From NCBI GenBank assembly GCA_930633495.1, contig CAKNFJ010000001.1, forward strand, positions 3,805,001-3,869,000: 64,000 nt of DNA. Reading direction: 5' to 3'. The notes under the pieces were generated by a model. The model worked only from the letters and a program-made list of their open reading frames with translations, made no database searches and had not been told where the DNA came from. Every line of letters begins with the position of its first letter. Position 1 is the first letter of the stretch. The DNA comes from Hyphomicrobiales bacterium. GTDB taxonomy: Bacteria > Pseudomonadota > Alphaproteobacteria > Rhizobiales > Beijerinckiaceae. Of this stretch, positions 44,323-55,045 are shown piece after piece. The position numbers were made by a program, and so were the translations under genes.

Positions 44323-45621
44323 ATGCCGCTCTCGCATTCGGCAGGAGCCGTTCTGGCACTTCTGATCGCCGGTGCCGGTGTTTCCGCGGAGGCAAAGACC
44401 GCAGGCAGGCCGCCCACGCTTCTGCGAAGCTGCACCATCGAGCCCCCCGATCTCGCGCCGCTGTTCCCCAATCCTCCCGCGCTGCTCAAAGGCTCGGCGG
44501 GGAAGCAGGCGGACGACGACGGCGACGAGGACGATGACGATACGGACGACGACGATGCCGAGGACGACGATGATAGCCCGCCTGCGGGCTTCGTCTCGCC
44601 GGGGCTGGGGACCTGCATCTCGATTTCCGGGACCGTGAACGCCGGATTGCAGCGCGACGATTATCGGGCGAATGCGGCGGCGCGTGCGACCGGGCTCGTG
44701 CCGCAGGCTGCGACGAGCTTCCCGCTCAGCACGACTTTCCGGCTCGAGACTGGTCGCTCCCTCGCGGATGGCGGGTATCTGGCGACGGCTTTCGAATTCT
44801 CGATCGACACCAACAGCGAGGGTGGCAACGACGTCACGATCGGGGAGGTCAGCGTTACGCTCGGCGCCTTCAGCACGGGCCTGGCGAGCTCGCGCTTCGA
44901 TTTCTGGACCGGGGACGAGTTCGCACTGATCGGCCGCATTCCGAGCAGGACGGTCGCGCTCATCGGCTACGAGCGGCCGCTGATCGAGAACCTCAGCCTG
45001 TCGCTCTCCGCGGAGGATGCCTCGGTCGACCAGCGCGTTCCCTTGCCGCGCGCCGGCCGGCGCTTTCCCGACGGGGTGGCGCGCCTGCTCTACGAGGGGG
45101 ATTCGCTCACTTTGCACGGTGCCGTCGCGGTGCGGGATGTTCCGCGCATCGGTGCCTCGAGCCTGTCGGGCCGCGCCGCCATCCTCGGCGTGACCTGGGA
45201 CGGCGATGTGCTCGGGCAGTCCATTTCCCTCACCGGCCAGATCGCCGGGGCGGTGAATGCCGCCCCCTACATAGGCTCGGCGCTCGACAGGCGCACGGTG
45301 TTGTCGTTGCTGACGGGGGACGAAACCACGCGCGGCTGGTCCGGTGTCGTCTCGCTGGGCTGGGAATGGGCGAAGGACTGGTCGTCCAACGCCTATGTCA
45401 ACCGCTACCGGCTGACCTTGTCGAGTTCGGCCGGCCCCGCCGGCGAGGTCCAGATCGATCGTGCGTCGGCGAATCTGATCTGGAAGCCAGTCAAGGGTCT
45501 GCGCCTCGGCCTGGAGGGTTCGCTTGCCTGGCAGCGGCTCGACATTACCGGCGTGCCGCGTGCCATCGGCCTGTCCGGCCGGCAAAGCACCGCGCAGGTC
45601 TTCATCGAACGGGTCTTCTGA
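44323..45621 (+). CDS. outer-membrane beta-barrel protein with polyacidic tract
   Basis: A 432-residue protein with a signal peptide (MPLSHSAGAVLALLIAGAGVSAEA). Residues 64-84 are nearly all Asp/Glu. The section after this tract opens FVSPGLGTCISISGTVNAGLQRDDY, like the first strand of alphaproteobacterial porins (xCxxISGxVxxGLxYD). Alternating strands follow to the C-terminal ...STAQVFIERVF, which ends in Phe as barrel proteins do for BAM recognition. The acidic tract could bind Ca2+ or Mg2+. The start at 44323 is chosen from the signal peptide; upstream ribosome-binding sequence is weak. A link to the T1SS locus 1.4 kb away is conjecture. It converges on the phosphomannomutase gene. Confidence 0.8.
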   Translation: MPLSHSAGAVLALLIAGAGVSAEAKTAGRPPTLLRSCTIEPPDLAPLFPNPPALLKGSAGKQADDDGDEDDDDTDDDDAEDDDDSPPAGFVSPGLGTCISISGTVNAGLQRDDYRANAAARATGLVPQAATSFPLSTTFRLETGRSLADGGYLATAFEFSIDTNSEGGNDVTIGEVSVTLGAFSTGLASSRFDFWTGDEFALIGRIPSRTVALIGYERPLIENLSLSLSAEDASVDQRVPLPRAGRRFPDGVARLLYEGDSLTLHGAVAVRDVPRIGASSLSGRAAILGVTWDGDVLGQSISLTGQIAGAVNAAPYIGSALDRRTVLSLLTGDETTRGWSGVVSLGWEWAKDWSSNAYVNRYRLTLSSSAGPAGEVQIDRASANLIWKPVKGLRLGLEGSLAWQRLDITGVPRAIGLSGRQSTAQVFIERVF

Positions 45622-45646
45622 TCGTCCGCCGACGGCAGCCAGCCGT

Positions 45647-47065
45647 TCAGCGGGTTTCGGCCTCTGCGAAGGCGAGGTTCTCGGCCAGGAGCGCTTCGGC
45701 GCGAGGCTGCGTCGCCGCCTCGACATAGACGCGCACCTCCGGCGCATTGCCGGAGGCGCGGAAATGCACCGTGCTGCCGTCGCCCAGGGTCAACCGGAGC
45801 CCGTCGCGACGGTCGCGTGCCGCGACGCCGCCATGGGCCGCGAAGCTGGCATCGCGAAAGGCGGAATCCTCGGCATCGAGCCGGGCGATCAGGGCGGCGG
45901 TGCGGTCCTGCGGGACCTCCTGCAAACGGTTCGACAAGGCGATCGCGAAGCGGGCGGCGGCGGCGATCTCGCTCAAGGGTTTCGCCCGTTGCCGCTTCAG
46001 CGCCAGGGTCGAGACGATCGGCAGCATCGCATCGCGGGTGGGAAGGGCGGGCAGGGTGCGCCTGTCGCGGACGACGTCCGAGCCGAGCAGGACGCCGCCA
46101 TTGGCCTCGAAGCCGACCACGACCCGCGCCCCTTCAGCAGCGGCCTGTTCCATGCCGGCGATGACATAGGGCGAACCCACTCTGGTCCGCAGCACGCGCG
46201 CGAACAGCTCCGGCTGCTCCAGGGCGGAATTCGAGGTGACCGGCGTCACGATCGTATCGGCGCCGAGGAACTTCGCCGTCAGCGCCCCGACGAGGTCGCC
46301 GCGCAGGAAGCGCCCGGTTTCATCGGCGACGAGGGGGCGGTCGGCGTCACCATCCGTCGAGACGATCGCGTCGAGCGGCTGGTCGGCCGCCCAGGACCGC
46401 GCCAGTTCCTCGTCCTCGGGGCGCAGGGCTTCGGTATCGACCGGGATGAAGCGGTCGCTGCGCCCCAGCGGGATCGCCGCCGCACCCAGCGCTTCAAGCA
46501 CGTCGCAGATCGCGTCGCGCCCGACGGAGGAATGCTGGTAGGCGCCGACGGTCAGACCGGCCAGCGCGTCCGGCCCAAAGAACGTGGCATAGCGAGCCTG
46601 ATAGGCGGCCAGTGCGTCATGGCGGTCCGGAGCGGCCCGCAGAGCGGGAAGCGCGCTCAGCGCCAACCCGGCATGGCAGGCGAGGATCCGGGCTTCGTCG
46701 TTCTTGTCGATCTCGCCCGTCGCCCGATAGAATTTCAGGCCGTTGCGGTCGTCGGGGATATGGCTGCCCGTCACCATCACGGCAGCCGCGCCGCGTGTCA
46801 TCGCCGCCAAAGCGAGGGCGGGGGTCGGCAGGGCCCCGCAATCGACCGGCGCGAAGCCGGCATCGGCGACCGCCTGAGCTGCCTGAGCGACAATCAGCGG
46901 GCTCGACGAGCGCAGGTCCCGCCCGATCAGGACCTCTCGCGTCACCTTCTCGCCGTCCTCGTCCAGCATCGCGCAGAAGGCCCGGACATGGCTGTAGGCC
47001 GGCAGGCCGGCGAGCTCGCTGACGAGCCCGCGCAGGCCGGAGGTTCCGAATTTCAGGCTCGTCAT
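45647..47065 (-). CDS. manB: phosphomannomutase/phosphoglucomutase
   Basis: A 472-residue alpha-D-phosphohexomutase. The phosphoserine is S101 in TGSHIPDDRNGLKF, the magnesium loop is DGDADRP at about 238-244, the sugar loop EANGG follows, and the phosphate-binding RASGNAPEVRVYVE lies near the end. It interconverts mannose-1-P and mannose-6-P (or glucose phosphates) to supply GDP-sugars for polysaccharides. The gene sits 35 bases after ugd on the same strand, so the two are probably an exopolysaccharide or LPS precursor operon. The start MTSLKFGTSGLRG at 47065 fits the family. Confidence 0.9.
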   Translation of the reverse strand: MTSLKFGTSGLRGLVSELAGLPAYSHVRAFCAMLDEDGEKVTREVLIGRDLRSSSPLIVAQAAQAVADAGFAPVDCGALPTPALALAAMTRGAAAVMVTGSHIPDDRNGLKFYRATGEIDKNDEARILACHAGLALSALPALRAAPDRHDALAAYQARYATFFGPDALAGLTVGAYQHSSVGRDAICDVLEALGAAAIPLGRSDRFIPVDTEALRPEDEELARSWAADQPLDAIVSTDGDADRPLVADETGRFLRGDLVGALTAKFLGADTIVTPVTSNSALEQPELFARVLRTRVGSPYVIAGMEQAAAEGARVVVGFEANGGVLLGSDVVRDRRTLPALPTRDAMLPIVSTLALKRQRAKPLSEIAAAARFAIALSNRLQEVPQDRTAALIARLDAEDSAFRDASFAAHGGVAARDRRDGLRLTLGDGSTVHFRASGNAPEVRVYVEAATQPRAEALLAENLAFAEAETR

Positions 47066-47100
47066 GATGTCTCGTCCGTCGCGGATGCCGCCGGGAAGGT

Positions 47101-48447
47101 TCAGGCTGCGCCGGCGGCCCTGTCGCGTGCCGGCGGCAGGATGCCGCGGCCGATATCGACGTAGCGGAAGCCTTTTCCGCGCACCTGTTCGCCGCGATAG
47201 ACGTTGCGGAGATCGACCAGCAGGGGCTCCCGCATCAGGCCCCTGACACGATCGAGATCCAGCGCGCGGAAGATGTTCCACTCGGTCACGATCACGGCGG
47301 CATCGGCGCCCGTCACGCAGTCATAGGTGTCGGTGCAATAGGTCACGCCGGCCGGCAGCATCGCACGGGCCTGTTCCATGCCCTCCGGGTCGAAGGCGCG
47401 GATCGTGGCGCCGGCATCCTGCAGCGCCTGCACGATCGAGAGCGAGGGCGCATCGCGCATGTCGTCGGTATTCGGCTTGAAGGTCAGCCCCAGCACCGCG
47501 ATCGTCTTGTCGCGGACCGCGCCGCCGCAGGCAGCGATGACCTTGCGGCCCATGGCGCGCTTGCGCTGCTCGTTCACCGCCGCGACGGTCTCGACGATGC
47601 GGGCGGGCGTGCCATAGTCCTGCGCCGTCTTGATCAGCGCCAGCGTGTCCTTGGGAAAGCAGGACCCGCCATAGCCCGGCCCGGCATGGAGGAACTTGCC
47701 GCCGATGCGGTTGTCCAGGCCCATGCCGCGCGCGACGTCCTGGACATTCGCACCCACCTGCTCGCAGAGATCGGCCATCTCGTTGATGAAGGTGATCTTG
47801 GTCGCCAGGAAGGCGTTGGCTGCGTATTTGGTCAGTTCGGCGGTGCGGCGGCTGGTGTTCAGGATCGGCGCGCTGTTGAGATAGAGCGGCCGGTAGACAT
47901 CCGCCATGACGGCCTGCGCGCGCTCGTCCTCGGCGCCGATGACGATGCGGTCCGGCCGCTTGAAATCCTCGATCGCCGCGCCCTCGCGCAGGAATTCCGG
48001 GTTGGACACGACCGCGAAATCGGCATCCGGCCGCAATTCGCGCAGGATGCGCTCGACCTCGTCGCCAGTACCGACCGGCACGGTCGATTTGGTGACGATC
48101 ACCGTATAGTGGCTGAGCGCGGCGGCGATCTCGCGCGTCGCGGCATAGACATAGGACAGATCGGCAAAACCGTCGCCGCGCCGGGAGGGCGTCCCGACTG
48201 CGATGAAGACGGCGTCCGCGGCCGCGACCGGGGCGGCGAGATCCGTGGTGAAGGAGAGGCGTCCCGCGGCGGCATTGTTGCGCACCAGCTCGGCCAGGCC
48301 CGGTTCGAAGATCGGAATCTCGCCGCGCTTCAGCGCCGCGATCTTGCTCTCCTGCTTGTCGACGCAGATGACTTGGTGGCCGAAATCCGCGAAGCAGGCG
48401 CCGGACACCAAGCCGACATAGCCTGATCCGACCATCACGATCTTCAT
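47101..48447 (-). CDS. ugd: UDP-glucose 6-dehydrogenase
   Basis: A 448-residue NAD+-dependent enzyme that oxidises UDP-glucose to UDP-glucuronate. It has the dinucleotide fold GSGYVGLVSG at 8-17, the STVPVGT segment, SNPEFLREG at 148-156, and the catalytic cysteine C263 in GYGGSCFPKD. The C-terminal domain has FKPNTDDMRDAPS. Length is normal. First gene of a pair with manB, divergent from pgm. The products feed capsule, exopolysaccharide or LPS synthesis. Confidence 0.95.
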   Translation of the reverse strand: MKIVMVGSGYVGLVSGACFADFGHQVICVDKQESKIAALKRGEIPIFEPGLAELVRNNAAAGRLSFTTDLAAPVAAADAVFIAVGTPSRRGDGFADLSYVYAATREIAAALSHYTVIVTKSTVPVGTGDEVERILRELRPDADFAVVSNPEFLREGAAIEDFKRPDRIVIGAEDERAQAVMADVYRPLYLNSAPILNTSRRTAELTKYAANAFLATKITFINEMADLCEQVGANVQDVARGMGLDNRIGGKFLHAGPGYGGSCFPKDTLALIKTAQDYGTPARIVETVAAVNEQRKRAMGRKVIAACGGAVRDKTIAVLGLTFKPNTDDMRDAPSLSIVQALQDAGATIRAFDPEGMEQARAMLPAGVTYCTDTYDCVTGADAAVIVTEWNIFRALDLDRVRGLMREPLLVDLRNVYRGEQVRGKGFRYVDIGRGILPPARDRAAGAA

Positions 48448-48693
48448 GGGTGTCTCCGAGCTTAGCGAGAGGTGCGTCTCGCGGGGAGGGTATAGCGTGC
48501 CTTGCGGACGGGTGCGAGTTGCAAAGGCCGTCGCTGCAAGATGTCTTTCGGAGGCGAGATCGCGGCCTCAGCAATCTGTGCGGGGCGATATTCGGTTTCC
48601 TCCGTCACCGCCGCGCCGCTTTTCTGATGCGGCATGCTCGGGACGGCGTCTATAACAGGCGCCGTCACCTGCGATCTTCAACCGAGACCTTTC

Positions 48694-50346
48694 ATGACCG
48701 ATCTCGTGAGTCCCCTGGCCGGCAAGCGGCTTGAACCCGGCATGCTCGTCGATGTCGCGGCGCTCAGAAACGCCTATTACGACCAGCCCGATCCCGCGCA
48801 GCGCGCGCAGCAGGTCGCCTTCGGCACCTCCGGGCATCGCGGAACCGCCTTCGCCAGATCCTTCAACGAGGCGCATATCCTCGCCATCGCCCAGGCGGTC
48901 TGCCTGTATCGCCGGCAGCGGGGCATCGACGGCCCGCTCTTCCTCGGCATCGATACGCACGCCTTGTCGCGCAACGCCTTCGAGTCGGTGCTGGAGGTCT
49001 TCGCCGCCAATGGCGTCGTCACGATGATCGACGAGAAGCTCGGCTTCACGCCGACGCCCGTGATCTCGCATGCGATCCTCACCTACAACCGTGGCCGCAG
49101 TTCCGGAAAGGCCGACGGCGTCGTCATCTCGCCCTCGCACAATCCGCCGGCCGATGGCGGCCTGAAATACAATCCGCCGCATGGCGGCCCGGCCGATACG
49201 GATGCGACCGGCTGGATCGAGAAGAAGGCCAACGCCTTCATCGCCGAGGGGCTCGCCGGCATCAGCCGCATCCCCTATGAGCGGGCGCTGAAGAGCGAGC
49301 ATGTCCGCCGGTACGACTATATCAGCGGCTATGTCGCCGACCTCGCCGAGGTGGTCGACATGGAGGCGATCGCCAGGGCCGGCGTCTCGATCGGGATCGA
49401 TCCGCTCGGCGGGGCCGGGCTCGACTACTACCAGCCGATCATCGATCGCTACGGCCTGAGCGCAACCATCGTCAGTCAGGAAATCGATCCGACCTTCGGC
49501 TTCATGACCGCCGATTGGGACGGCAAGATCCGCATGGACTGTTCCTCGCCCTATGCGATGGCCAGCCTGATCGGCATGCGCGACAGGTTCGACGTCGCCT
49601 TCGCCAACGATACGGATGCGGATCGCCACGGCATCGTCACCCGCAGCGGCGGGCTGATGAATCCCAACCACTATCTCGCGACGGCCAGCGCCTACCTCTT
49701 CGCCAATCGCCCGGGCTGGCGCGCCGATGCGGCCATCGGCAAGACGGTGGTGTCGAGCGCGATCATCGATCGGGTCGCGGCCAAGCTGGGCCGCCGGCTC
49801 GTCGAGGTCCCCGTCGGCTTCAAATGGTTCGTCGACGGCCTGATCTCGGGCGAGTTCGGCTTCGCGGGCGAGGAGAGCGCCGGCGCCTCCTTCCTGCGCA
49901 AGGACGGTTCCGTCTGGACGACCGACAAGGACGGCATCATCCTGGGCCTGCTGGCGGCCGAGATCACCGCGAAGACGGGTGCCGATCCCAGCGTGCTCTA
50001 CGGGAAGCTGACCGCTGAACTCGGCAAGCCCTGCTATGCGCGCGTCGATGCTCCCGCGACGGCGGCCCAGAAGGCGGTGCTCAAGAACCTCTCGGCCGGG
50101 CAGATCACCGCAAAGGAACTCGCGGGCGAGCCGATCACGGCGATCCTCAGCGAGGCGCCGGGCAACGGCGCGGCGATCGGTGGCCTTAAGGTGAGCACGG
50201 CGGATGGCTGGTTCGCGGCGCGCCCTTCCGGCACGGAGGAGGTCTACAAGATCTACGCCGAGAGCTTCCGGGACGAGGCGCATCTCGCGCGCATCCAGGA
50301 GGAAGCGCGCAGCATCGTCGGCGCAGCCTTCGCCGCCGCAGGCTGA
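48694..50346 (+). CDS. pgm: phosphoglucomutase
   Basis: A 550-residue enzyme that interconverts glucose-1-P and glucose-6-P. FGTSGHRG lies at 43-50, the phosphoserine is S148 in [24 protein letters not shown] is the metal loop, GEESAGAS the sugar loop and [15 protein letters not shown] the phosphate loop. Size and motifs match E. coli Pgm. ATG 48694 fits the family start. Divergent from ugd; together with manB this forms a sugar-nucleotide cluster. It ends four bases before the converging acyltransferase gene. Confidence 0.95.
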   Translation: MTDLVSPLAGKRLEPGMLVDVAALRNAYYDQPDPAQRAQQVAFGTSGHRGTAFARSFNEAHILAIAQAVCLYRRQRGIDGPLFLGIDTHALSRNAFESVLEVFAANGVVTMIDEKLGFTPTPVISHAILTYNRGRSSGKADGVVISPSHNPPADGGLKYNPPHGGPADTDATGWIEKKANAFIAEGLAGISRIPYERALKSEHVRRYDYISGYVADLAEVVDMEAIARAGVSIGIDPLGGAGLDYYQPIIDRYGLSATIVSQEIDPTFGFMTADWDGKIRMDCSSPYAMASLIGMRDRFDVAFANDTDADRHGIVTRSGGLMNPNHYLATASAYLFANRPGWRADAAIGKTVVSSAIIDRVAAKLGRRLVEVPVGFKWFVDGLISGEFGFAGEESAGASFLRKDGSVWTTDKDGIILGLLAAEITAKTGADPSVLYGKLTAELGKPCYARVDAPATAAQKAVLKNLSAGQITAKELAGEPITAILSEAPGNGAAIGGLKVSTADGWFAARPSGTEEVYKIYAESFRDEAHLARIQEEARSIVGAAFAAAG

Positions 50347-50350
50347 GAGG

Positions 50351-51907
50351 TTACTGGCACAAGCTAACGGCCGGCGCGAGCGTGGGGACGACGAGCCGGC
50401 CGTCCTCAAGGGCGACGCGCAGCTCGAACGCACCTGCCGCGCAGGCCGCGTTCTTCGGCAGCATCAGCACGAAACCGAAGCGAACGCCCGCGAGATCGGG
50501 CCGCGACCAGGCCTGCGCCTTGTCGGCTCGCATCCGCCGCGACCGTTCCATGACCACGACGCTGCCGTTCCGCAGGATGGCGGCGTGCGAGGCGAGCTTC
50601 GGCCGGTCGAGGTCGACGGCATATCCGCGCACTACCAATGTGCCGTCCGGCAGCCGGTCGACGGAGTCGATCTCCGCGCGAATCGTCGGTGAAACCACCG
50701 GCTTTCCGCTGGTGACGACCTCGACCGCCTGGGCGTAGGCCGCCCGCTTCCCCCGTTCGTCGATTTCCGCATAGGCGGCGACGCCGATGAATATCGCGAT
50801 GAAGCCGAGCGCCAGCGCGCGAAGGCGGGATGCCGGGGCCGCCGCGATCCTGGCCTTGAACCAGCGATGCATGCCGAGATCGGCCGGTGCGAGCGCCAGC
50901 GAGAATGCGATCGAAGCGCCGATTCCGCCGAACCAAAGCGCCAAGCTGTGCATGAAGGCCGGTGCGAAGCCGCCGAAGAGTGTCATCAGCGGCATGTGGC
51001 AGAGGTAGAGCATGTAGCTCGCATCCCCCAGGCGCTCTCCGACCTTGCCGAGCCTGGTTTCAGGGGCCGGCTTCGGGGTGCGGACGGCCGCCGCGACGAT
51101 GAGGATCGCCGGGAACACTGCTGTCATGCGTGGATCGCCGGGGATGAGATAGGCGCCGGCCAGCGTCGTCGGGATCGCGACGAGCCAGAGACCGGGCGGC
51201 AGCCAGCCGCGCCGGGCGAGGTCCGGCAACAGGAAGCCGATCAGGAAGGGCAGGTTGATCGCCTGCAGCGGCAATTCGCTGAGCAGCGGGAGCGTGTCGT
51301 CGCGGACGAGGCCGTCTTTCGCCAGCATGATGAGGATGACGGCGATCCAGCCGGCGGCGAGCCAGGATGCGAAGCGGCGCAGGCCGGCGAAGCCCAGCAG
51401 CGCGAGGATGACGTAGTAGCTCATCTCGTAGACGAGCGTCCATTCGACGGCGAGGAAATAGTCCCGCGAGCCGGCGGGCGCGAGGAGCAGCCCGATGGGA
51501 TCGATGCTGCGCAGGAAGCCGGCGGCGAAGAACGCGACCCAGAAGATCGCCACCGCGAGCAGCATCGGCGGGTAGATCCTGGCCAGGCGGTTCACCATGA
51601 AGCGGGCAGGATCGTCGCGCTGGATGAGCTCTCCCATCAGATAGCCCGAGAGGGCGAAGAACACCGCGACGCCGTAAGCACCCCAGAACCCGCCGAAGAT
51701 GCTCAGGAAGCCCGAGTTGCCGTTGATCCGCTCGACGATGACGGAGGCGTGGTAGAGCAGCACCGACAGCGCGGCGGCAGCCCGCAGATATTGCAGCCTG
51801 ACATTGCGCAGCGCGAACGCGCCGCCCTGTGCCGGCGGCACGACGGGGCTGCCCGGGAAGGGCTCTTGGCTCGCTGCCGGAAGCAGCGCTCTGGGCGTAT
51901 GGCGCAT
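50351..51907 (-). CDS. acyltransferase 3 family membrane protein
   Basis: A 518-residue protein with about ten membrane helices (residues 35-380) of the acyltransferase-3/OafA family. The catalytic-type histidine is in YLRAAAALSVLLYHA, and GVAVFFALSGYLMGELIQ and RLARIYPPMLLA follow. The last 130 residues form a soluble domain of beta character (VDSVDRLPD-like start, RGYAVDLDRPKLASHAAILRNGSVVVMERSRRMRADKAQAW...GVRFGFVLMLP), seen in some family members with periplasmic tails. Such enzymes acetylate or succinylate surface sugars, which fits the neighbouring sugar genes. The 35 residues before the first helix are low complexity and the true start may be later. Confidence 0.85.
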   Translation of the reverse strand: MRHTPRALLPAASQEPFPGSPVVPPAQGGAFALRNVRLQYLRAAAALSVLLYHASVIVERINGNSGFLSIFGGFWGAYGVAVFFALSGYLMGELIQRDDPARFMVNRLARIYPPMLLAVAIFWVAFFAAGFLRSIDPIGLLLAPAGSRDYFLAVEWTLVYEMSYYVILALLGFAGLRRFASWLAAGWIAVILIMLAKDGLVRDDTLPLLSELPLQAINLPFLIGFLLPDLARRGWLPPGLWLVAIPTTLAGAYLIPGDPRMTAVFPAILIVAAAVRTPKPAPETRLGKVGERLGDASYMLYLCHMPLMTLFGGFAPAFMHSLALWFGGIGASIAFSLALAPADLGMHRWFKARIAAAPASRLRALALGFIAIFIGVAAYAEIDERGKRAAYAQAVEVVTSGKPVVSPTIRAEIDSVDRLPDGTLVVRGYAVDLDRPKLASHAAILRNGSVVVMERSRRMRADKAQAWSRPDLAGVRFGFVLMLPKNAACAAGAFELRVALEDGRLVVPTLAPAVSLCQ

Positions 51908-52041
51908 CTGCGACCGCTTGCTCGCGTTTCCGAGGCAGGCACGCCATTAGCCCATGCGCCAAAGATTGGCGATATTCTAATATGCGGGACGGGGCGTGCA
52001 GGGCGGGCGCGGCCTTGAGGGCAGCGCCCGCCTTTCTTTTT

Positions 52042-54210
52042 CTATTCTGCAGCGGCCGTGTTCTGTTTGTACCCGAGGCGTTGGTTGAGCTCGTGCAGGA
52101 GTTTTTCGGCTGCGTTTGCGATGACGGTTCCTGGCGGGAAGATGGCGGAGGCTCCGGCCTCGCTCAGCGCGTCGAAATCCTGTGGCGGGATGACGCCGCC
52201 GACGACGATCATGATGTCGGGGCGGCCGGCCTTGGCGAGGGCGGCCTTGAGTTCGGGCACGAGGGTGAGATGGCCGGCCGCGAGCGAGGAGACGCCGACG
52301 ATGTGGACGTCGTTCTCGACCGCTTGCCGCGCGGCTTCGTCGGGGGTGGCGAAGAGCGGGCCGATATCGACGTCGAAGCCGAGATCGGCGAAGGCGGAGG
52401 CGATGACCTTCTGGCCGCGATCATGCCCGTCCTGGCCCATCTTGGCGACGAGGATGCGCGGGCGGCGGCCATCCGCCTCCTCGAAGGCCTGGCATAGCAG
52501 CTGGACGCGCGTCACGGCTGGGTTCATGTCGCCGACCTCCCGTTTGTAGACGCCCGAGATCGCCTTGATCTCGGCCCTGTGGCGCCCGAAGACCTTCTCC
52601 ATCGCCAGCGAGATCTCGCCGACGGTGGCCTTGGCGCGGGCGGCCTTGACCGCGAGGTCGAGCAGGTTGCCGTTGCCGGCGGCGCCGTTGGTGAGCGCGG
52701 TCAGCGCCGCCTCGACCTCGGTCTCGCTGCGCTCGGCCTTGAGGCGCCTGAGCTTGTCGAGCTGCTGGGCGCGCACGGCGGCGTTGTCGACCTTGAGCAC
52801 CTCGATCGAGGCCTCGTTCTCCGGCTTGAAGCGGTTGACGCCGATGATCGCCTGCTGGCCGGCATCGATGCGCGCCTGCGTCTTGGCCGCGGCTTCCTCG
52901 ATCCGGAGCTTGGGGATGCCGGCCTCGATCGCCTTGGCCATGCCGCCGAGCGCCTCGACCTCCCGGATATGGCCCCAGGCCTTCTCGGCGAGCGCGGCGG
53001 TCAGCCGCTCGACGTAATAGGAGCCGCCCCAGGGGTCGATGATCCGGGTGGTGCCGCTCTCCTGCTGCAGCAGGATCTGGGTGTTGCGGGCGATGCGGGC
53101 GGAGAAGTCGGTCGGCAGGGCCAGCGCCTCGTCGAGCGCGTTGGTGTGCAGCGACTGGGTGTGGCCTTGGGTGGCCGCCATCGCCTCGATCATGGTGCGC
53201 GGCACGTTGTTGAACACGTCCTGCGCCGTCAGCGACCAGCCGGAGGTCTGGCTGTGGGTGCGCAAGGGCAGGGACTTCTCGTTCTCAGCGCCGAAATCCT
53301 TGACGAGCTTGGCCCAGATCAGGCGGGCGGCGCGCATCTTGGCGACTTCCATGAAGAAGTTCATGCCGATCGCCCAGAAGAAGGACAGGCGCGGCGCGAA
53401 GACGTCGACGCCGAGGCCCGCGCGCTGGCCGGCACGGATATACTCGACGCCGTCGGCCAGCGTGTAGCCGAGCTCGAGGTCCTGCGTCGCGCCTGCCTCC
53501 TGCATGTGGTAGCCGGAGATCGAGATCGAGTTGAACTTCGGCATGTTCGCCGAGGTGAAGGCGAAGATGTCGCCGATGATCCGCATCGAGGGCGAGGGCG
53601 GGTAGATATAGGTGTTGCGGACCATGAACTCCTTGAGGATGTCGTTCTGGATGGTCCCCGAGAGCCTGGCCTGCGGCACGCCCTGTTCCTCGGCCGCCAC
53701 GATATAGAGCGCCAGCACCGGCAGGACGGCGCCGTTCATCGTCATCGACACGCTCATCTGGTCGAGCGGGATGCCGGAGAACAGGGTGCGCATGTCGTAG
53801 ATCGAGTCGATCGCGACGCCGGCCATGCCGACATCGCCGCCGACGCGCGGATGGTCGCTGTCATAGCCGCGATGGGTGGCGAGGTCGAAGGCGACCGAGA
53901 GCCCCTTCTGCCCGGCGGCGAGGTTGCGCCGGTAGAAGGCGTTGGAATCCTCGGCCGTGGAGAAGCCGGCATATTGCCGGATCGTCCAGGGCTGGTTGAC
54001 ATACATCGTCGGGTAGGGGCCGCGCAGATAGGGCGCGATGCCGGGCAGGGTCTCGACGAAGGGCAGGCCGTCACGGTCTGCGGCCGTGTAGAGCGGCTTG
54101 ACCGGGATATCCTCGGGCGTCTGCCAGGCTTCGCCTGTGGGCAGTTCGGCCTGCGTCGGCCGGGTCGAACCGGCAAAGGCGAGCGTCGTGAAATCCGGGA
54201 TCGCGGTCAT
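52042..54210 (-). CDS. scpA: methylmalonyl-CoA mutase large subunit
   Basis: A 722-residue coenzyme B12 enzyme that converts methylmalonyl-CoA to succinyl-CoA. The TIM-barrel CoA-binding domain has [58 protein letters not shown]. The C-terminal B12 domain has [16 protein letters not shown], with the cobalt-ligand histidine, and [14 protein letters not shown]. Full length. It is the last gene of the propionate operon; its ATG overlaps the thiD stop (ATGA). The small subunit is encoded by mutA upstream. Confidence 0.96.
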   Translation of the reverse strand: MTAIPDFTTLAFAGSTRPTQAELPTGEAWQTPEDIPVKPLYTAADRDGLPFVETLPGIAPYLRGPYPTMYVNQPWTIRQYAGFSTAEDSNAFYRRNLAAGQKGLSVAFDLATHRGYDSDHPRVGGDVGMAGVAIDSIYDMRTLFSGIPLDQMSVSMTMNGAVLPVLALYIVAAEEQGVPQARLSGTIQNDILKEFMVRNTYIYPPSPSMRIIGDIFAFTSANMPKFNSISISGYHMQEAGATQDLELGYTLADGVEYIRAGQRAGLGVDVFAPRLSFFWAIGMNFFMEVAKMRAARLIWAKLVKDFGAENEKSLPLRTHSQTSGWSLTAQDVFNNVPRTMIEAMAATQGHTQSLHTNALDEALALPTDFSARIARNTQILLQQESGTTRIIDPWGGSYYVERLTAALAEKAWGHIREVEALGGMAKAIEAGIPKLRIEEAAAKTQARIDAGQQAIIGVNRFKPENEASIEVLKVDNAAVRAQQLDKLRRLKAERSETEVEAALTALTNGAAGNGNLLDLAVKAARAKATVGEISLAMEKVFGRHRAEIKAISGVYKREVGDMNPAVTRVQLLCQAFEEADGRRPRILVAKMGQDGHDRGQKVIASAFADLGFDVDIGPLFATPDEAARQAVENDVHIVGVSSLAAGHLTLVPELKAALAKAGRPDIMIVVGGVIPPQDFDALSEAGASAIFPPGTVIANAAEKLLHELNQRLGYKQNTAAAE

Positions 54211-55031
54211 GGCTGGTTCCCGTCGGTCTTGTCCCACCAGTGGTGGAAATGATGCACCGGCCCGTGGCCATGGCCAACCGCGACCTGATCGGCGGCGGCG
54301 ATGGCGGCGGAGATGTAGCTCTTGGCCCGGCCGACCGCCTCCGGCAGCGTCAGCCCCCTGGCGAGGTTCGCGGCGATGGCGGAGGACAGGGTGCAGCCGG
54401 TGCCATGCGTGTTGCGGGTCGCAAGGCGCGCTGCGTTGAAATGCTGGCGCGCGCCGCCGGCGAGCAGGAGAAGGTCGCTGCTGGTGTCGCCGCTGCCATG
54501 GCCGCCCTTGATCAGGACATTGGCGGCGCCGAGCGCCGCGAGCTTTGCGGCCTGCTCGTCGATGGCCTGCTCGGTCTCGGCCATGCTCGATCCGAGCAGG
54601 GCGGCGGCCTCGGGCAGGTTCGGGGTGATCAATGTCGCGAGCGGGAAGAGATGCGTGCGGATCGCCTCGACGGCAGAGGTCTCCAGAAGCCGCGCGCCGG
54701 AGGCGGCGATCATGACGGGATCGAGCACGATGTTCTTCGCGCCGTGGCGCTTGAGCCCGGCGGCGACGGTCTCGATCAACTCGGCCGTGGCCAGCATGCC
54801 GATCTTGACCGCGCCGACGCCGAGATCCTCGAAGACCGCATCGATCTGCCGGGCGACGAAATCGCGCGGCACGGCATGGATGGCGCTGACGCCCTTGGTG
54901 TTCTGGGCGGTCAGGGCCACGATCACGCTGGCGCCATAGACCTGATGCGCCGCGAAGGTCTTCAGATCCGCCTGGATGCCGGCGCCGCCGCTCGAATCCG
55001 AGCCGGCGATAGTGAGGGCGATGGCAGTCAA
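54207..55031 (-). CDS. thiD: hydroxymethylpyrimidine/phosphomethylpyrimidine kinase
   Basis: A 274-residue ribokinase-fold enzyme of thiamine synthesis that phosphorylates HMP and [21 protein letters not shown] opens the protein, [20 protein letters not shown] lies in the middle and [20 protein letters not shown] provides the anion hole and catalytic Asp-equivalent region. It starts at TTG 55031, preceded by GGAGA at seven bases, 14 bases after the mutA stop, and overlaps scpA. Placement between the two mutase subunit genes is unusual; thiamine is not a mutase cofactor. It ends with a His-rich tail ([14 protein letters not shown]). Confidence 0.93.
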   Translation of the reverse strand: MTAIALTIAGSDSSGGAGIQADLKTFAAHQVYGASVIVALTAQNTKGVSAIHAVPRDFVARQIDAVFEDLGVGAVKIGMLATAELIETVAAGLKRHGAKNIVLDPVMIAASGARLLETSAVEAIRTHLFPLATLITPNLPEAAALLGSSMAETEQAIDEQAAKLAALGAANVLIKGGHGSGDTSSDLLLLAGGARQHFNAARLATRNTHGTGCTLSSAIAANLARGLTLPEAVGRAKSYISAAIAAADQVAVGHGHGPVHHFHHWWDKTDGNQP

Positions 55032-55045
55032 ACGCGTATCTCCGG

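Noticed and set aside
52579..54252. 557-codon plus-strand frame
   Set aside because: Antisense to the methylmalonyl-CoA mutase gene; composition typical of a shadow frame.
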